A DNA stretch of 64,000 bases from Roseofilum sp964616725. Its GTDB lineage: Bacteria > Cyanobacteriota > Cyanobacteriia > Cyanobacteriales > Desertifilaceae. Below, in pieces: positions 25,866 through 34,736 of the stretch. The notes under the pieces were generated by a model. The model was given only the letters and a program-made list of their open reading frames with translations, was not told the DNA's origin and did not search any database. The position numbers and the translations under genes are program-made. The DNA lies in assembly GCA_964616725.1 (NCBI GenBank), contig CAZTRW010000001.1:16943-80942 (forward strand), read 5' to 3'. Every line of letters starts with the position of its first letter. Position 1 is the stretch's first letter.

Positions 25866-27209
25866 CTAGACCTTCTTAATGTCTAACGAATCTAGATAAG
25901 CTTGAGGATTCTCAGGGTCAAAAGACTTACCATCAAAGAACGTCTCCACACCCCGCGACGGACTACTGGGAATATCAGCCGCTGAAACCCCCAGCGCTGC
26001 CGCAGCCTCCCGCCACAGATCCTCACGATTCACCTGATCAACCAAAGCCTTAGTATCCAGCGTCGGATCTAACATACCCCAGCGGATATTCTCAGTCAGG
26101 AACCAGAGATCATGGCTCTTAAAAGGATAGGAAGCAAAATCGCGCCAGTATTTTTGCATCAAATCCTGGTTTTCCATCTCTCGCACCCCAAAATTGAACT
26201 TACCCAGAGAGCGATCGATAATATCCTCATACGGAACCTTAAACCATTCCCGTTTCGCCAAAATCTGACACATTTCCGGCTTATTCACATCCAAATCACA
26301 CCATTGCTGAGCCTCCAAAACCGCCATCAACAACGCTTTAGCCGCCTTCGGATATTTATCCACCCAATCCGCACGCATTCCCAAAGCCTTTTCCGGATGA
26401 TCTTTCCACAACTCCCCAGTAGTTAACGCCCCATAACCAACCTCTTGATTCACCGTTTGCAACGGCCAAGGTTCACCCACGCAAAAAGCCTCCATCGTAC
26501 CCGTTTTCACATTCGCCACCATTTGCGGCGGAGGAACCACAATCGTGGACACATCAGCATCAGGATCAATACCACCCGCCGCTAACCAATAGCGGAGCCA
26601 CACATCATGAGTACCCCCAGGGAAAGTCATCGCCACTTTAATATCTTTGTTATTCGCTTTCGCTTGCGCAAAGACCCCTTTGAGGGGAGAGCTATCCAGA
26701 CTCACCTTCAGATCCTTGTAAGTATTAGCAATTTGAATCCCTTGCCCATTCGTATTCAGCCGGGCCAGAATATACATCGGCACCGGTTTACCATCAGTAA
26801 CCTTACCCGTGGAAATCAAGTAAGGCATAGGCGTGAGGATATGTGCCCCATCAATACCGCCCCCGGCAGAACCGAGGACGAGGTTATCACGAGTGGTACC
26901 CCAAGAGGCTTGTTTGACAACCTGTACCTCTGGCATTCCATACTTGGCAAATATCCCTTTTTCTTTGGCAATAATTAGGGGGGCAGAGTCGGTGAGAGCA
27001 ATAAAGCCTAAAATCGCACTAGTTACTTCTGGGGTTTCCAGGGCAGCGGTAGGAGAGGGGGAGGCACTCGAGGGAGTCGCAGCAGAGGGGGAAGGGCTGC
27101 TAGTTGCTTCAGGAGCGCTGGAAGTGCCACCACAGCTATGCAAGAGCAAGGCACTGGTGGTAGTAGCTCCAGCCGTGAGTAGAAATTTGCGTCGCGAAAA
27201 GTTAGACAT
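25866..27209 (-). CDS. nrtA: Nitrate/nitrite-binding lipoprotein NrtA
   Basis: The 447-residue protein has a twin-arginine, lipoprotein-type N-terminus (SRRKFLLTAGATTTSALLLH, then SCGG) and a long Ser/Pro/Ala linker. The nitrate-binding domain starts at AILGFIALTDSAPLIIAKEK. Other motifs are GGTHDVWLRYWLAAGGIDPD and AFCVGEPWPLQTVNQEVGYG. It captures nitrate or nitrite in the periplasm for NrtBCD and is first in the operon, downstream of an NtcA-type promoter. Confidence 0.95.
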   Translation of the reverse strand: MSNFSRRKFLLTAGATTTSALLLHSCGGTSSAPEATSSPSPSAATPSSASPSPTAALETPEVTSAILGFIALTDSAPLIIAKEKGIFAKYGMPEVQVVKQASWGTTRDNLVLGSAGGGIDGAHILTPMPYLISTGKVTDGKPVPMYILARLNTNGQGIQIANTYKDLKVSLDSSPLKGVFAQAKANNKDIKVAMTFPGGTHDVWLRYWLAAGGIDPDADVSTIVVPPPQMVANVKTGTMEAFCVGEPWPLQTVNQEVGYGALTTGELWKDHPEKALGMRADWVDKYPKAAKALLMAVLEAQQWCDLDVNKPEMCQILAKREWFKVPYEDIIDRSLGKFNFGVREMENQDLMQKYWRDFASYPFKSHDLWFLTENIRWGMLDPTLDTKALVDQVNREDLWREAAAALGVSAADIPSSPSRGVETFFDGKSFDPENPQAYLDSLDIKKV

Positions 27210-27257
27210 GGATTGGTCAATCTCCTTGGAAGGGGGCGTTTGCCTTACTCCCTTTGT

Positions 27258-27299
27258 AGGGTAGAGATAAAAAATCTAAGATTTCGTGACTAACGTTAC
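27258..27299 (-). promoter_or_regulatory. NtcA-activated promoter of nrtABCD
   Basis: On the minus strand GTAACGTTAGTCAC (27299 to 27286) fits the NtcA consensus GTA-N8-TAC except for C in place of T in the last triplet. It is followed after exactly 22 bases by TACCCT (27263 to 27258), which fits the -10 pattern TAN3T. This is the standard layout of class II NtcA-activated promoters. The nrtA ATG is about 50 bases further on. Binding is inferred. Confidence 0.7.
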
Positions 27300-27482
27300 A
27301 AAATATTGCTATCTATTGCCAATTCAAATAGTCTTATATGCGGTTTTTACATACGGCCCTCAAGACCTAGCCAGACTCAGGGCTGGTATTATGGGAAAAG
27401 CTGGTTTGGTCTTGATGTCTAATCCCTCCTTGGCGATGCTCCTACTTACGTTCTCTAGCCCCTCCCCTCTCCATTTTCCTGG

Positions 27483-28688
27483 CTAAACGTCCCCAACGGG
27501 TGGCATTGTTTCGTGATGATGGTGATGAGGATCGTGGTGATGATGGTGATGATGGTGGGAGTGCGTAGTAGTTGCTATTCTCGCAGAATTCACCACTAAA
27601 GCCTCTTGAGAAAACAGATTTTCTAAGTGAGGATTTGCCCAATCTGCTGCCATTTTGAGAAACTCTGGATGATCGTTAGCACATTCCATTTGGATATAGG
27701 TAATTTCTGGATGCTGGCGCTGCAAAGCTTCAATAATATGAGCAACATCTAACAGGGTTTCGTGGTTTTCTGTGACAAACCCAATCGGCATAAACAGAAT
27801 CGCCTTAGCGCCGAGTTTAATCAGGTTTTCGGCGGCGAGTTTAACAGGGGGTTGAGTCCATTCGATCAAAGGAGTATCATGGTTGAGCCAGCCGATGGAA
27901 ATGAGGGGATATTTGTCAATTAATTCTTCTCGAACTGATTCATAGAGGCTTTGGCTTTCGGTGATTCCAGAGGTAAATCCTTTGGCTTTGTGAGGACAAC
28001 CGTGGTTCATGAGCACAATTGCGGTTTGAGAAGGTAAGCAGGAATCTTGCAATTCATGGGCGATTTTTGCTTCTACTAATTGAGCCATCAGCTTAATGTA
28101 AGCCGGTTGGTTATAGAAGGAAGGAATATAACGCTCTCCAGTTACCCAATGGGGAGTCGATTTTTCTTGAGCGAGGGCTTGATTGACTTGCTCGATCGCA
28201 ATGCCACTAGTGAAAATAGAGTCAACCACTAATAGGGGATAGATCAGGAGTTTGTCGAAGCCTTCGGCTTTAATTTCCGCTAATACTTGATGGGGCAGGA
28301 AGGGAGCACAAAAGTTAAAGGCTTTGAATACTTTAACGCGATCGCCCCATGTTTGCTGTAAATACTGCTCAATCCCTGCGCGCTGCTTCTCAAAGATGGC
28401 ATTATGGGGAGAGATAAAATGACCATGCTGGTGATTCCACTCGTGAAAGTCAAATATTGCCAGCAGTTTGGCAAGAGGGGGATAAATCCAGGCGGGCACC
28501 GGCGCAAATTTGGCAGTCAGCAGGTTGAGTGCTTGTTCATTATAGTTGGCAAAGTCATCATAACTTTCTACTTCACCATATCCCATGAGCAGGACGGCAA
28601 CGCGAGAGGCTTGGCGATCGCGAAGCGACTCCCCAGGAGTATCGTGAAGCGACTGTTGTTGAGACTGTTTTTCAGAAGTGGTAACCAC
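27483..28688 (-). CDS. Ferrochelatase/CbiX-like chelatase with poly-His tail
   Basis: The 401-residue protein has a two-domain chelatase fold: VAVLLMGYGEVESYDDF at the start, LIYPLLVVDSIFTSG, IVLMNHGCPHKAKG with a probable active-site His, and ILFMPIGFVTENHETLLDV. The last resembles the ferrochelatase segment with the conserved Glu. The C-terminus is HSHHHHHHHHDPHHHHH, a metal-binding run like that of long CbiX/SirB chelatases. Residues about 15-26 (DTPGESLRDRQ) are encoded by a family A repeat. It lies just upstream of nrtABCD on the same strand, so siroheme formation for nitrite reductase is an attractive guess; heme or cobalt insertion is possible. Confidence 0.7.
   Translation of the reverse strand: MVTTSEKQSQQQSLHDTPGESLRDRQASRVAVLLMGYGEVESYDDFANYNEQALNLLTAKFAPVPAWIYPPLAKLLAIFDFHEWNHQHGHFISPHNAIFEKQRAGIEQYLQQTWGDRVKVFKAFNFCAPFLPHQVLAEIKAEGFDKLLIYPLLVVDSIFTSGIAIEQVNQALAQEKSTPHWVTGERYIPSFYNQPAYIKLMAQLVEAKIAHELQDSCLPSQTAIVLMNHGCPHKAKGFTSGITESQSLYESVREELIDKYPLISIGWLNHDTPLIEWTQPPVKLAAENLIKLGAKAILFMPIGFVTENHETLLDVAHIIEALQRQHPEITYIQMECANDHPEFLKMAADWANPHLENLFSQEALVVNSARIATTTHSHHHHHHHHDPHHHHHETMPPVGDV
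28613..28654. repeat. Family A repeat inside the chelatase gene
   Basis: GCGATCGCGAAGCGACTCCC followed by CAGGAGTATCGTGAAGCGAC is a family A unit plus part of a second. It lies in the coding region near the 5' end of the minus-strand chelatase gene and keeps the frame. Confidence 0.75.
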
Positions 28689-28984
28689 GGTACATTTCCT
28701 TAGTTGATTAACAGTCTCTAGAGTAACATCCCCTGGGGGGGGATAGACAAGGGCAAGGAGGATATAAAAACCCAGTTCCTGGAAAGTACGGAGAGTGCAG
28801 AATATCTTGTTTAGACAAAATAATCAGTAAAATAACTGGGATAGCTTCAAAAAAATGTCAAAATCAAGTAATTTCCTGGATGAATGAGTAGGCAAAACTC
28901 GGTAAAGTAAAATTAGGCTAAAAAAAGCCGTTGATAAGGGTGTCGCTGTTCTAAATCGCAACTGGCACGGGTGAGGGCAAGGCT

Positions 28985-29155
28985 ATGAAACCAAGAAGTT
29001 TATCGGTATCGATGGTGATAGAATCCCTGATGGTAACTGTGGCGATCGCGATCGCCCAAGCACCCCTATCACAACTCACCAACAGTTGGTTGGAGAGCAA
29101 CCCAGCGATCGTTCAGATGGAATCTCAATTGGGAATCTATAGTCATTTCAATTAG
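28985..29155 (+). CDS. Possible small exported peptide
   Basis: A 56-codon frame has GAGGGCAAGG just before the ATG. The product begins MKPRSLSVSMVIESLMVTVA and has a signal-like hydrophobic stretch to about residue 24 (AIAIAQA), then a short polar part ending QLGIYSHFN. The AIAIA segment is encoded by overlapping HIP1 sites, which weakens the case. I know no family for it. It lies in a 776-bp stretch with no other gene candidate. Confidence 0.3.
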   Translation: MKPRSLSVSMVIESLMVTVAIAIAQAPLSQLTNSWLESNPAIVQMESQLGIYSHFN

Positions 29156-29260
29156 GAATGAGAAGGTTTTTTGGGTTAAACCTCTCTAAAATCCTCACCG
29201 CCGCCCCAGGGAGGGAGAGGGGAGAGTTGGAGCCAAAAAGCATCTTACTTCCCTTTCTCC

Positions 29261-29287
29261 TTATTGGGGAGAAAGGGGTATCGGCGA
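29261..29287. repeat. Inverted repeat (10-bp perfect stem)
   Basis: CCCTTTCTCC and GGAGAAAGGG are exact complements with a 7-base loop. They lie within a purine/pyrimidine-rich stretch (29190-29290) of the intergenic region 28689-29464. No T-run follows on either side, so terminator function is not supported. Confidence 0.45.
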
Positions 29288-29464
29288 TCGCCTACATGAA
29301 AGGCGAATAGAGGGCAACTCTCAGGGGTTATCTCATTCTGATCTGAAATGACTATAACTCTTAGACAGAGCCGTTGGTGAAACACTGCTAGGGCGATGGC
29401 TCAATGCAGCCAACGGCGCAAGCTGGTGTGAGTTACAGTTAAAACTAACGTTAATGCTGCGCCA

Positions 29465-29881
29465 TTAAGAGTCTGAATCAGAATGGCGAGGAGCCGTCAA
29501 AATTTCCCAAGCGGCTAAAGCCGCTTCTGAAAGGCGATCGCCAAAATCTTGGGCTTGTTTTACGATCTTTTCCCAATTAGTTTCTGCGTCTTTTTGCAGC
29601 AACTTAATCGAATTTTCAATCCGCTCTGGATCAAATAGCTTTTCTTGTTCTAAAGCTTCTTTAGCTTTTTTAACTGAGGTAAGATAGGTTTCGAGGGTAT
29701 AGGTTCCTGCTTTGTGTAATTCTAATTGGGCACGAGTTTTAATCGCTTCAATCAGAGCCATGGTTTCATTTCTCACTTTTTCGGTGGCATTTTTCAGCCC
29801 TTCATCTTCTTCCACCATGGCTTTGGTTTCCGCGCTCACTTCCACGATGGTCGGTTGTGGGTTCAGATCGGGTTCACTCAT
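29465..29881 (-). CDS. Conserved hypothetical helical protein
   Basis: The 138-residue, highly charged protein is predicted to be almost entirely helical, with coiled-coil character (residues 25-110: VRNETMALIEAIKTRAQLEL, SVKKAKEALEQEKLFDPERI). It has no signal or membrane segment, and the C-terminus is acidic and Ser-rich (HSDSDS). It looks like the small cyanobacterial soluble helical proteins annotated as hypothetical. It is transcribed alone, divergently from sfsA. Confidence 0.6.
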   Translation of the reverse strand: MSEPDLNPQPTIVEVSAETKAMVEEDEGLKNATEKVRNETMALIEAIKTRAQLELHKAGTYTLETYLTSVKKAKEALEQEKLFDPERIENSIKLLQKDAETNWEKIVKQAQDFGDRLSEAALAAWEILTAPRHSDSDS

Positions 29882-30129
29882 GATTTATATTACCTCAATG
29901 GGGACTTATTGACCATTTTGGGAACAACTCCACCACCATTGTACCAATTGGATGTGAGTTCGATGAAATATTGTCTCTCCCGCTCCCTGTTTGAGAGCAG
30001 AGGGGATGAGAGCATCAACGTTAATGGCAGAGATTTTCTCTCTGGGCATAAATTTTATTGACACCCGTGCTAATTCTCGTCTATAATGATCAGCTTGATT
30101 TTAAAAAAAGAGATGGAATTCCAATTCGG

Positions 30130-30846
30130 ATGACAGTTTGGCGATACGAATATCCCCCGTTATATGCCGGAATTCTCAAACGGCGATACAAGCGTTTCTT
30201 AGCTGAAATTGAGTTAGCAACGGGACAAACTATTACAGCCCATTGTGCCAATACTGGGCCAATGGTTGATGTGTGTATATTAGGAGCGCCGGTACAAGTA
30301 TCTTACCAGAATAATCCCCAGCGAAAGTTAGCCTATACTTGGGAAATGATTCAACTATGTCAACCGGAACCGATTTGGGTGGGAGTCAACACGAGTTTAC
30401 CAAATCGTGTGCTCAGATTGGCATTGGAGCAGAGAGTTTTTCCAGAGTTAACTAACTATGAAACCATTAAAACAGAAGTAGTTTATGGTCAAGATCGGCG
30501 TAGTCGTGTTGATTTTGTGCTGACGGGAAATATCCCCATTTATGTGGAAGTGAAAAATACCACTTGGGCGAAAAATAGAGTGGCTTTATTTCCAGATACA
30601 GTGACTGAGCGAGGCCAAAAACATCTGTGGGAGTTGATGGCGTTACCGCCACAATCACGGGCGGTGATGCTCTATTTTATTAATCGAGGAGATTGTGAAA
30701 AATTTGCCCCTGGGGAGAGTGCCGATCCAGTGTACGCTGAATTGCTGAAAAAAGCGATCGCCCAAGGGGTAGAAATTCTTCCGTGTCGATTTGAGATTAC
30801 CCCAGAAGGGATTGAGTATCTAGGTTTAGCGGAACTGAATCTGTGA
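30130..30846 (+). CDS. sfsA: DNA/RNA nuclease SfsA family protein
   Basis: The 238-residue protein starts at MTVWRYEYPPLYAGILKRRY. The frame extends 24 codons upstream to 30058, but the ATG at 30130 gives the usual SfsA length. It has RFLAEIELATGQTITAHCAN, NTGPM, a PD-(D/E)xK-like core (RRSRVDFVL ... IYVEVKNTTW) and AVMLYFINRGDCEKFAPGES. Named for a stimulatory effect on E. coli maltose genes, its biochemical role is uncertain; the fold suggests nucleic acid cleavage. Confidence 0.92.
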   Translation: MTVWRYEYPPLYAGILKRRYKRFLAEIELATGQTITAHCANTGPMVDVCILGAPVQVSYQNNPQRKLAYTWEMIQLCQPEPIWVGVNTSLPNRVLRLALEQRVFPELTNYETIKTEVVYGQDRRSRVDFVLTGNIPIYVEVKNTTWAKNRVALFPDTVTERGQKHLWELMALPPQSRAVMLYFINRGDCEKFAPGESADPVYAELLKKAIAQGVEILPCRFEITPEGIEYLGLAELNL

Positions 30847-30861
30847 GGTTCCCGCGTGAAT

Positions 30862-32160
30862 TTAATCAGATTCAGGAAAGAGGAATTTAACCACCTCCTC
30901 TGGGCCAACAATAGAGATGTAGGGAGCAGTGAAATAAGTTTGAGCGATCGCCAATATATCATCAATAGTAACCGCCGCGATCGCTTCCTGAAAGTGGTGA
31001 TCGAAATCAATCCCCAAACCAATTGTTTCATACCATCCCAACACCTGAGCAATCTGAGCATTACTCTGTTTTCCCAAAGCATATTGACCCAACAATTTAT
31101 TTTGGCTCGTGGTTAACTCTTCAGGAGTCAAAGTAACCTTCGTCAAGCGCTCCACCTCCCCTTGCAGAGAATTTAAGGCAATTTCCGTATTACTAGGAGC
31201 CGTTCCCATGTACACCACAAATTGGGAGAGATCTTGACGAGTGGGATACAGGGCAGAAACATCATAAGCCAATCCACGTTTTTCTCGCAACTGGACAAAT
31301 AAACGACTAGATAAGCCATTCCCCAGATAGGTATTCAGCAGTTTTAAGGCAGCATAATCTCGACTGCAAACAGATGCACCCCAATAGCCTACCATCACAA
31401 TAGATTGTTGAGTTTCTTGAGCTTGAATGATGGGAGGAGGACTCTCCCTAGAGGAAATAGACGGAAACACTAATGGGGGAATCGGATCGGCAGGAATTGT
31501 CCAATCGCCCCACTCTTGTTTCACCAAAGAGAGTACCTCATTGACCGTAATTCGTCCACAAATACTAATCACGAGATTATCGGGGCGAAAATAAGTTTGA
31601 TGAAAGATTTTTAAGTCTTCTGGAGTAATTTGAGAGACACTTTCTGGAGTTCCTAAAGCCGAATTGCCATAAGGATGACTCAGATACATTGCCTCCCGTA
31701 ACCCTTTAAAGGCTACGGAAAAAGGTTGTTCTTGTGCTTGACGAATACCTTGCAGGACGAGGCGTTTTTCTAATTCTACTTCGGCCGGGGGAAAACTGGG
31801 CGATCGCATCAATTGAGCCAGCAGTGCAAATAGGGGGGGGAAATCACCAGAAACCGTCTTCAAACTCACCAGAAAATAATCTGCCGCCGCATCTGCTCCA
31901 CAACTGGCTCCCACTGACTCAATTTGTTCCGCAATTTGTGCTGAACTCAACTGAGAAGTTCCTTTGGTGAGCAACGCCGCCACTAAATTTGCCACCCCTG
32001 GTTTATCGATCGGATCGCAACTACTCCCGGATCTGAGAAAACACCGTGTGGCAATAATGTCAGCGACTGGGTTTTCTACCACCAATATAATGATGCCATT
32101 ATCGAGTTGTAGGCGATAGATATGATGCTGTTTCAGCAAAGAGGGAAGAGTTACAGTCAT
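30862..32160 (-). CDS. M16-family peptidase homologue lacking the zinc motif
   Basis: The 432-residue protein has both M16 half-domains (LVVENPVADIIATRCFLRSG; later LLNTYLGNGLSSRLFVQLRE and KRGLAYDVSA). Where active members have HxxEH (for example EHLLFKGT), this one has GVANLVAALLTKGTSQLS, so both histidines and the glutamate are gone. It is probably the non-catalytic partner of an M16 heteropair, comparable to the inactive subunits of mitochondrial and bacterial enzymes; an active partner is not in the window. No signal peptide is seen. Confidence 0.88.
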   Translation of the reverse strand: MTVTLPSLLKQHHIYRLQLDNGIIILVVENPVADIIATRCFLRSGSSCDPIDKPGVANLVAALLTKGTSQLSSAQIAEQIESVGASCGADAAADYFLVSLKTVSGDFPPLFALLAQLMRSPSFPPAEVELEKRLVLQGIRQAQEQPFSVAFKGLREAMYLSHPYGNSALGTPESVSQITPEDLKIFHQTYFRPDNLVISICGRITVNEVLSLVKQEWGDWTIPADPIPPLVFPSISSRESPPPIIQAQETQQSIVMVGYWGASVCSRDYAALKLLNTYLGNGLSSRLFVQLREKRGLAYDVSALYPTRQDLSQFVVYMGTAPSNTEIALNSLQGEVERLTKVTLTPEELTTSQNKLLGQYALGKQSNAQIAQVLGWYETIGLGIDFDHHFQEAIAAVTIDDILAIAQTYFTAPYISIVGPEEVVKFLFPESD

Positions 32161-32223
32161 TAGTTAAAGTTACATTGGGGAGTAGAGCCACCCCTAAGAA
32201 AGAATAGAAATTGGATCGCGTCA

Positions 32224-32613
32224 CTACCCCGGATTTAAGTCCGGTCTGAGTTGTTTGGCCCCTCGGAGATAGGGATGATAAACGGCTGTTCCCTCCAGAG
32301 GATAATAAGCATGGATCAAAAATCGGATACAGTAAGGGAGAGCACCTTCTACGTGCATTTGCTGAACATCGAGTAAAGGAACCTGATCCCATCCGGGGCG
32401 CTGCCGGGCGATCGCCGCCGGAAACACCGCATCTAAGTCCCGCGTTACCGAAAAGGTCACACTAATCAGTTGGTGAGGATCAAGATGATTTTTTCGGTCT
32501 AGCTCATCGAGTAACTCCGTCACCGCCTCTTGGATCGCCTCAACCGTATTCTCTGCTGCGGTGGTCGCTCCACGAATGGCGCGGACTTGCCAACCTCCGT
32601 TCCTATTCTCCAT
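32224..32613 (-). CDS. aroH: Chorismate mutase, AroH type
   Basis: The 129-residue protein matches the Bacillus AroH trimer fold: VRAIRGATTAAENTVEAIQE with the active-site Arg, ISVTFSVTRDLDAVFPA, PLLDVQQMHVEGALPYCIR and the C-terminal VYHPYLRGAKQLRPDL with a second active-site Arg. It converts chorismate to prephenate for Phe and Tyr synthesis. It lies 51 bases after sppA and upstream of the M16 homologue on the same strand. Confidence 0.95.
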   Translation of the reverse strand: MENRNGGWQVRAIRGATTAAENTVEAIQEAVTELLDELDRKNHLDPHQLISVTFSVTRDLDAVFPAAIARQRPGWDQVPLLDVQQMHVEGALPYCIRFLIHAYYPLEGTAVYHPYLRGAKQLRPDLNPG

Positions 32614-32664
32614 GCTTATCGATCATTGCTGGTCATTGGTGGATACAGACAACTTACCGCTCAT

Positions 32665-33486
32665 TCAGGGTCGATATAGCCACAAGGGCAACCCATTGGT
32701 TGACGCTTCAAACTCAAGCCAGTGAATAGCTGCGGGTACTCCTAATTTTACCCGATTATCGCCTCCAAGAATACGGTTCCATAGCGGTTTGGGTTCTTCA
32801 ATGGTGCGACACTCGGCTTTCTGAGGATCGAGTCCCACCAGTTCAGCCGCCCAGCGTCGGGCTTCTTCTTCCGTGCCCAGGCGATCGACAATGCCTAAGG
32901 CTAATGCCTGTTGCCCCGTAAAAATCCGACCATCGGCAAAACTTTTCACCTGCTCAACCGGCAATTTTCGCGATTGTGCCACCGTTTCCACAAACTGTTG
33001 ATAGCTGGTATCAATCATCTGCTGGAGAATTTCTGTTTCGGCATCAGTTAATTCTCGGTCAAAGGCGAGAATGTCCTTGTAGGGGCCAGATTTAATTACT
33101 TTGAACGATACCCCAATTTTTTCTAAGAGCCGTTCGATATTGTTCCCGCGAAGAATCACGCCAATACTGCCGGTAATCGTGCCTGGATTGGCCATGATAT
33201 ACTCGGCTCCCATGCCAATATAAACTCCTCCAGAGGCAGAAATATTGCCGAAACTGGCGACAATTTTGACTTTTTCCCGCAGGCGCATTAATCCGGCGTA
33301 AATTTCTTGGGAATCCCCCACAGTTCCGCCAGGAGAATCGATCCGTAGGAGTAGGGCTGGAAATTTTTTTTCTTCTACGGTTTTGAGGGCTTCTAAAACT
33401 CGTTTGCGAGTGCCAGAGGCGATCGCGCCACTAACTTCAATCCGCGCAATCTGTTTTCGTGCTTTCGACTTAAAAAACCAAATCAT
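32665..33486 (-). CDS. sppA: Signal peptide peptidase SppA
   Basis: The 273-residue single-domain SppA starts at the ATG at 33486 (MIWFFKSKARKQI). The catalytic Ser is in FGNISASGGVYIGMGAE and the general-base Lys in VIKSGPYKDILAF. The oxyanion region is LLLRIDSPGGTVGDSQEIYA. It is shorter than the E. coli two-repeat enzyme, like many bacterial SppA proteins. It degrades cleaved signal peptides, and cyanobacterial SppA is also linked to phycobilisome or light acclimation. No clear N-terminal membrane helix is visible. Confidence 0.93.
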   Translation of the reverse strand: MIWFFKSKARKQIARIEVSGAIASGTRKRVLEALKTVEEKKFPALLLRIDSPGGTVGDSQEIYAGLMRLREKVKIVASFGNISASGGVYIGMGAEYIMANPGTITGSIGVILRGNNIERLLEKIGVSFKVIKSGPYKDILAFDRELTDAETEILQQMIDTSYQQFVETVAQSRKLPVEQVKSFADGRIFTGQQALALGIVDRLGTEEEARRWAAELVGLDPQKAECRTIEEPKPLWNRILGGDNRVKLGVPAAIHWLEFEASTNGLPLWLYRP

Positions 33487-33639
33487 AGCCAACCCTAGGT
33501 ACTTTTCGCTCTCTTAACTTCTCTAGTGTGCCTGATTCCAGAGGACATCAGAACAGACATAGCTTTACAAATCTTTATACATTACAATAGACCCTAATCA
33601 TTCGCCAAGGCCCGCACGCCTCTATTAACCCAAGCCTCC

Positions 33640-34620
33640 ATGTCTCTCAAATCATCACCACCTCAATCCCTTTGGTCTTCCTTACTTCTGATTGCGCCCT
33701 TTTTCTTTTGGGGCACAGCCATGGTAGCCATGAAAGGTGTGCTCCCGGAAACCACCCCCTTGTTTATGGCAGGGGTGCGCTTGGTTCCTGCCGGTATGCT
33801 GATTCTACTGGTAGGTTGGCTCACCGGACGACCCCAACCCCAAGGGCGGAAAGCTTGGCTAGGGATTATTGCCTTCGCGCTGGTAGATGGCACTCTATTT
33901 CAAGGGTTTTTGGCAGAAGGATTAGTGAGAACGGATGCGGGATTAGGTTCGGTGATGATTGATTCCCAACCTCTCGCGGTAGCAATTTTGGCATGGTGGC
34001 TCTTTGGGGAGCACATCGGTGTGTGGGGTGTGATGGGACTCCTCTTAGGGATTGGGGGGATTAGTTTGATTGGATTGCCCCCAGAGGGGATGGCGGCAGG
34101 GCTAGAAATCCCCCATTTCAGTGCGATTTTCGCAAATGGCCAGGGGTTAATGCTCTTGGCAGCCCTATCTATGGCGGTGGGGACGGTGTTGATTCGTTTT
34201 GTCAGTCGTTATGCCGATCCAGTGATGGCGACGGGTTGGCATATGATAGTCGGGGGGTTACCTTTGTTGGGTGGCTCTTGGTGGTGGGAGGTGCATCAGT
34301 GGGATCAAATTGGGGGGAGCGGTTGGCTGGCGATCGCCTATGCCACTACCTTCGGCAGTGCCATCTCTTATGGTCTGTTCTTTTACTTCGCCGTCTCCGG
34401 CAACCTCACCAGTCTCAGTGCCATGACATTTCTCACTCCCGTGTTTGCCCTATTATTCGGGAATCTGATTCTCCATGAAGTGCTTACCCCCCTGCAATGG
34501 CTGGGAGTTATTCTTACCTTAGGCAGTATCTATCTAATCAATCAGCGGGAGAAAATTGGGGCAAACCTGAAATCTACCAGCGATCGCGAATTAGCCTCCG
34601 CACCGATGGAGGTGGATTAA
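33640..34620 (+). CDS. EamA/DMT-family transporter
   Basis: The 326-residue protein has ten predicted helices in two EamA repeats. The first repeat has FFFWGTAMVAMKGVLPETTP and DGTLFQGFLAEGLVRTDAGL. The second has LAIAYATTFGSAISYGLFFY and LSAMTFLTPVFALLFGNLI. The family exports metabolites such as amino acids or sugars; the substrate is not predictable. It stands alone, with a short Ser/Ala-rich tail. Confidence 0.92.
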   Translation: MSLKSSPPQSLWSSLLLIAPFFFWGTAMVAMKGVLPETTPLFMAGVRLVPAGMLILLVGWLTGRPQPQGRKAWLGIIAFALVDGTLFQGFLAEGLVRTDAGLGSVMIDSQPLAVAILAWWLFGEHIGVWGVMGLLLGIGGISLIGLPPEGMAAGLEIPHFSAIFANGQGLMLLAALSMAVGTVLIRFVSRYADPVMATGWHMIVGGLPLLGGSWWWEVHQWDQIGGSGWLAIAYATTFGSAISYGLFFYFAVSGNLTSLSAMTFLTPVFALLFGNLILHEVLTPLQWLGVILTLGSIYLINQREKIGANLKSTSDRELASAPMEVD

Positions 34621-34736
34621 CTGCTCCCTGGTCTCCATTTTGATCAATTGATTCACTTGCCAGACAGAACAATCCAGGGTATCAAAGTCTCATAGCCTTA
34701 TTCCTAACTCTGTCTACCGACAGGGGTTCACTGTAA

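Noticed and set aside
29358..29468. Open stretch of 36 codons reading LLDRAVGETLLGRWLNAANG and beyond
   Set aside because: It has no start codon, no recognised family, and overlaps the end of the opposite gene. It may be a relic but cannot be supported.
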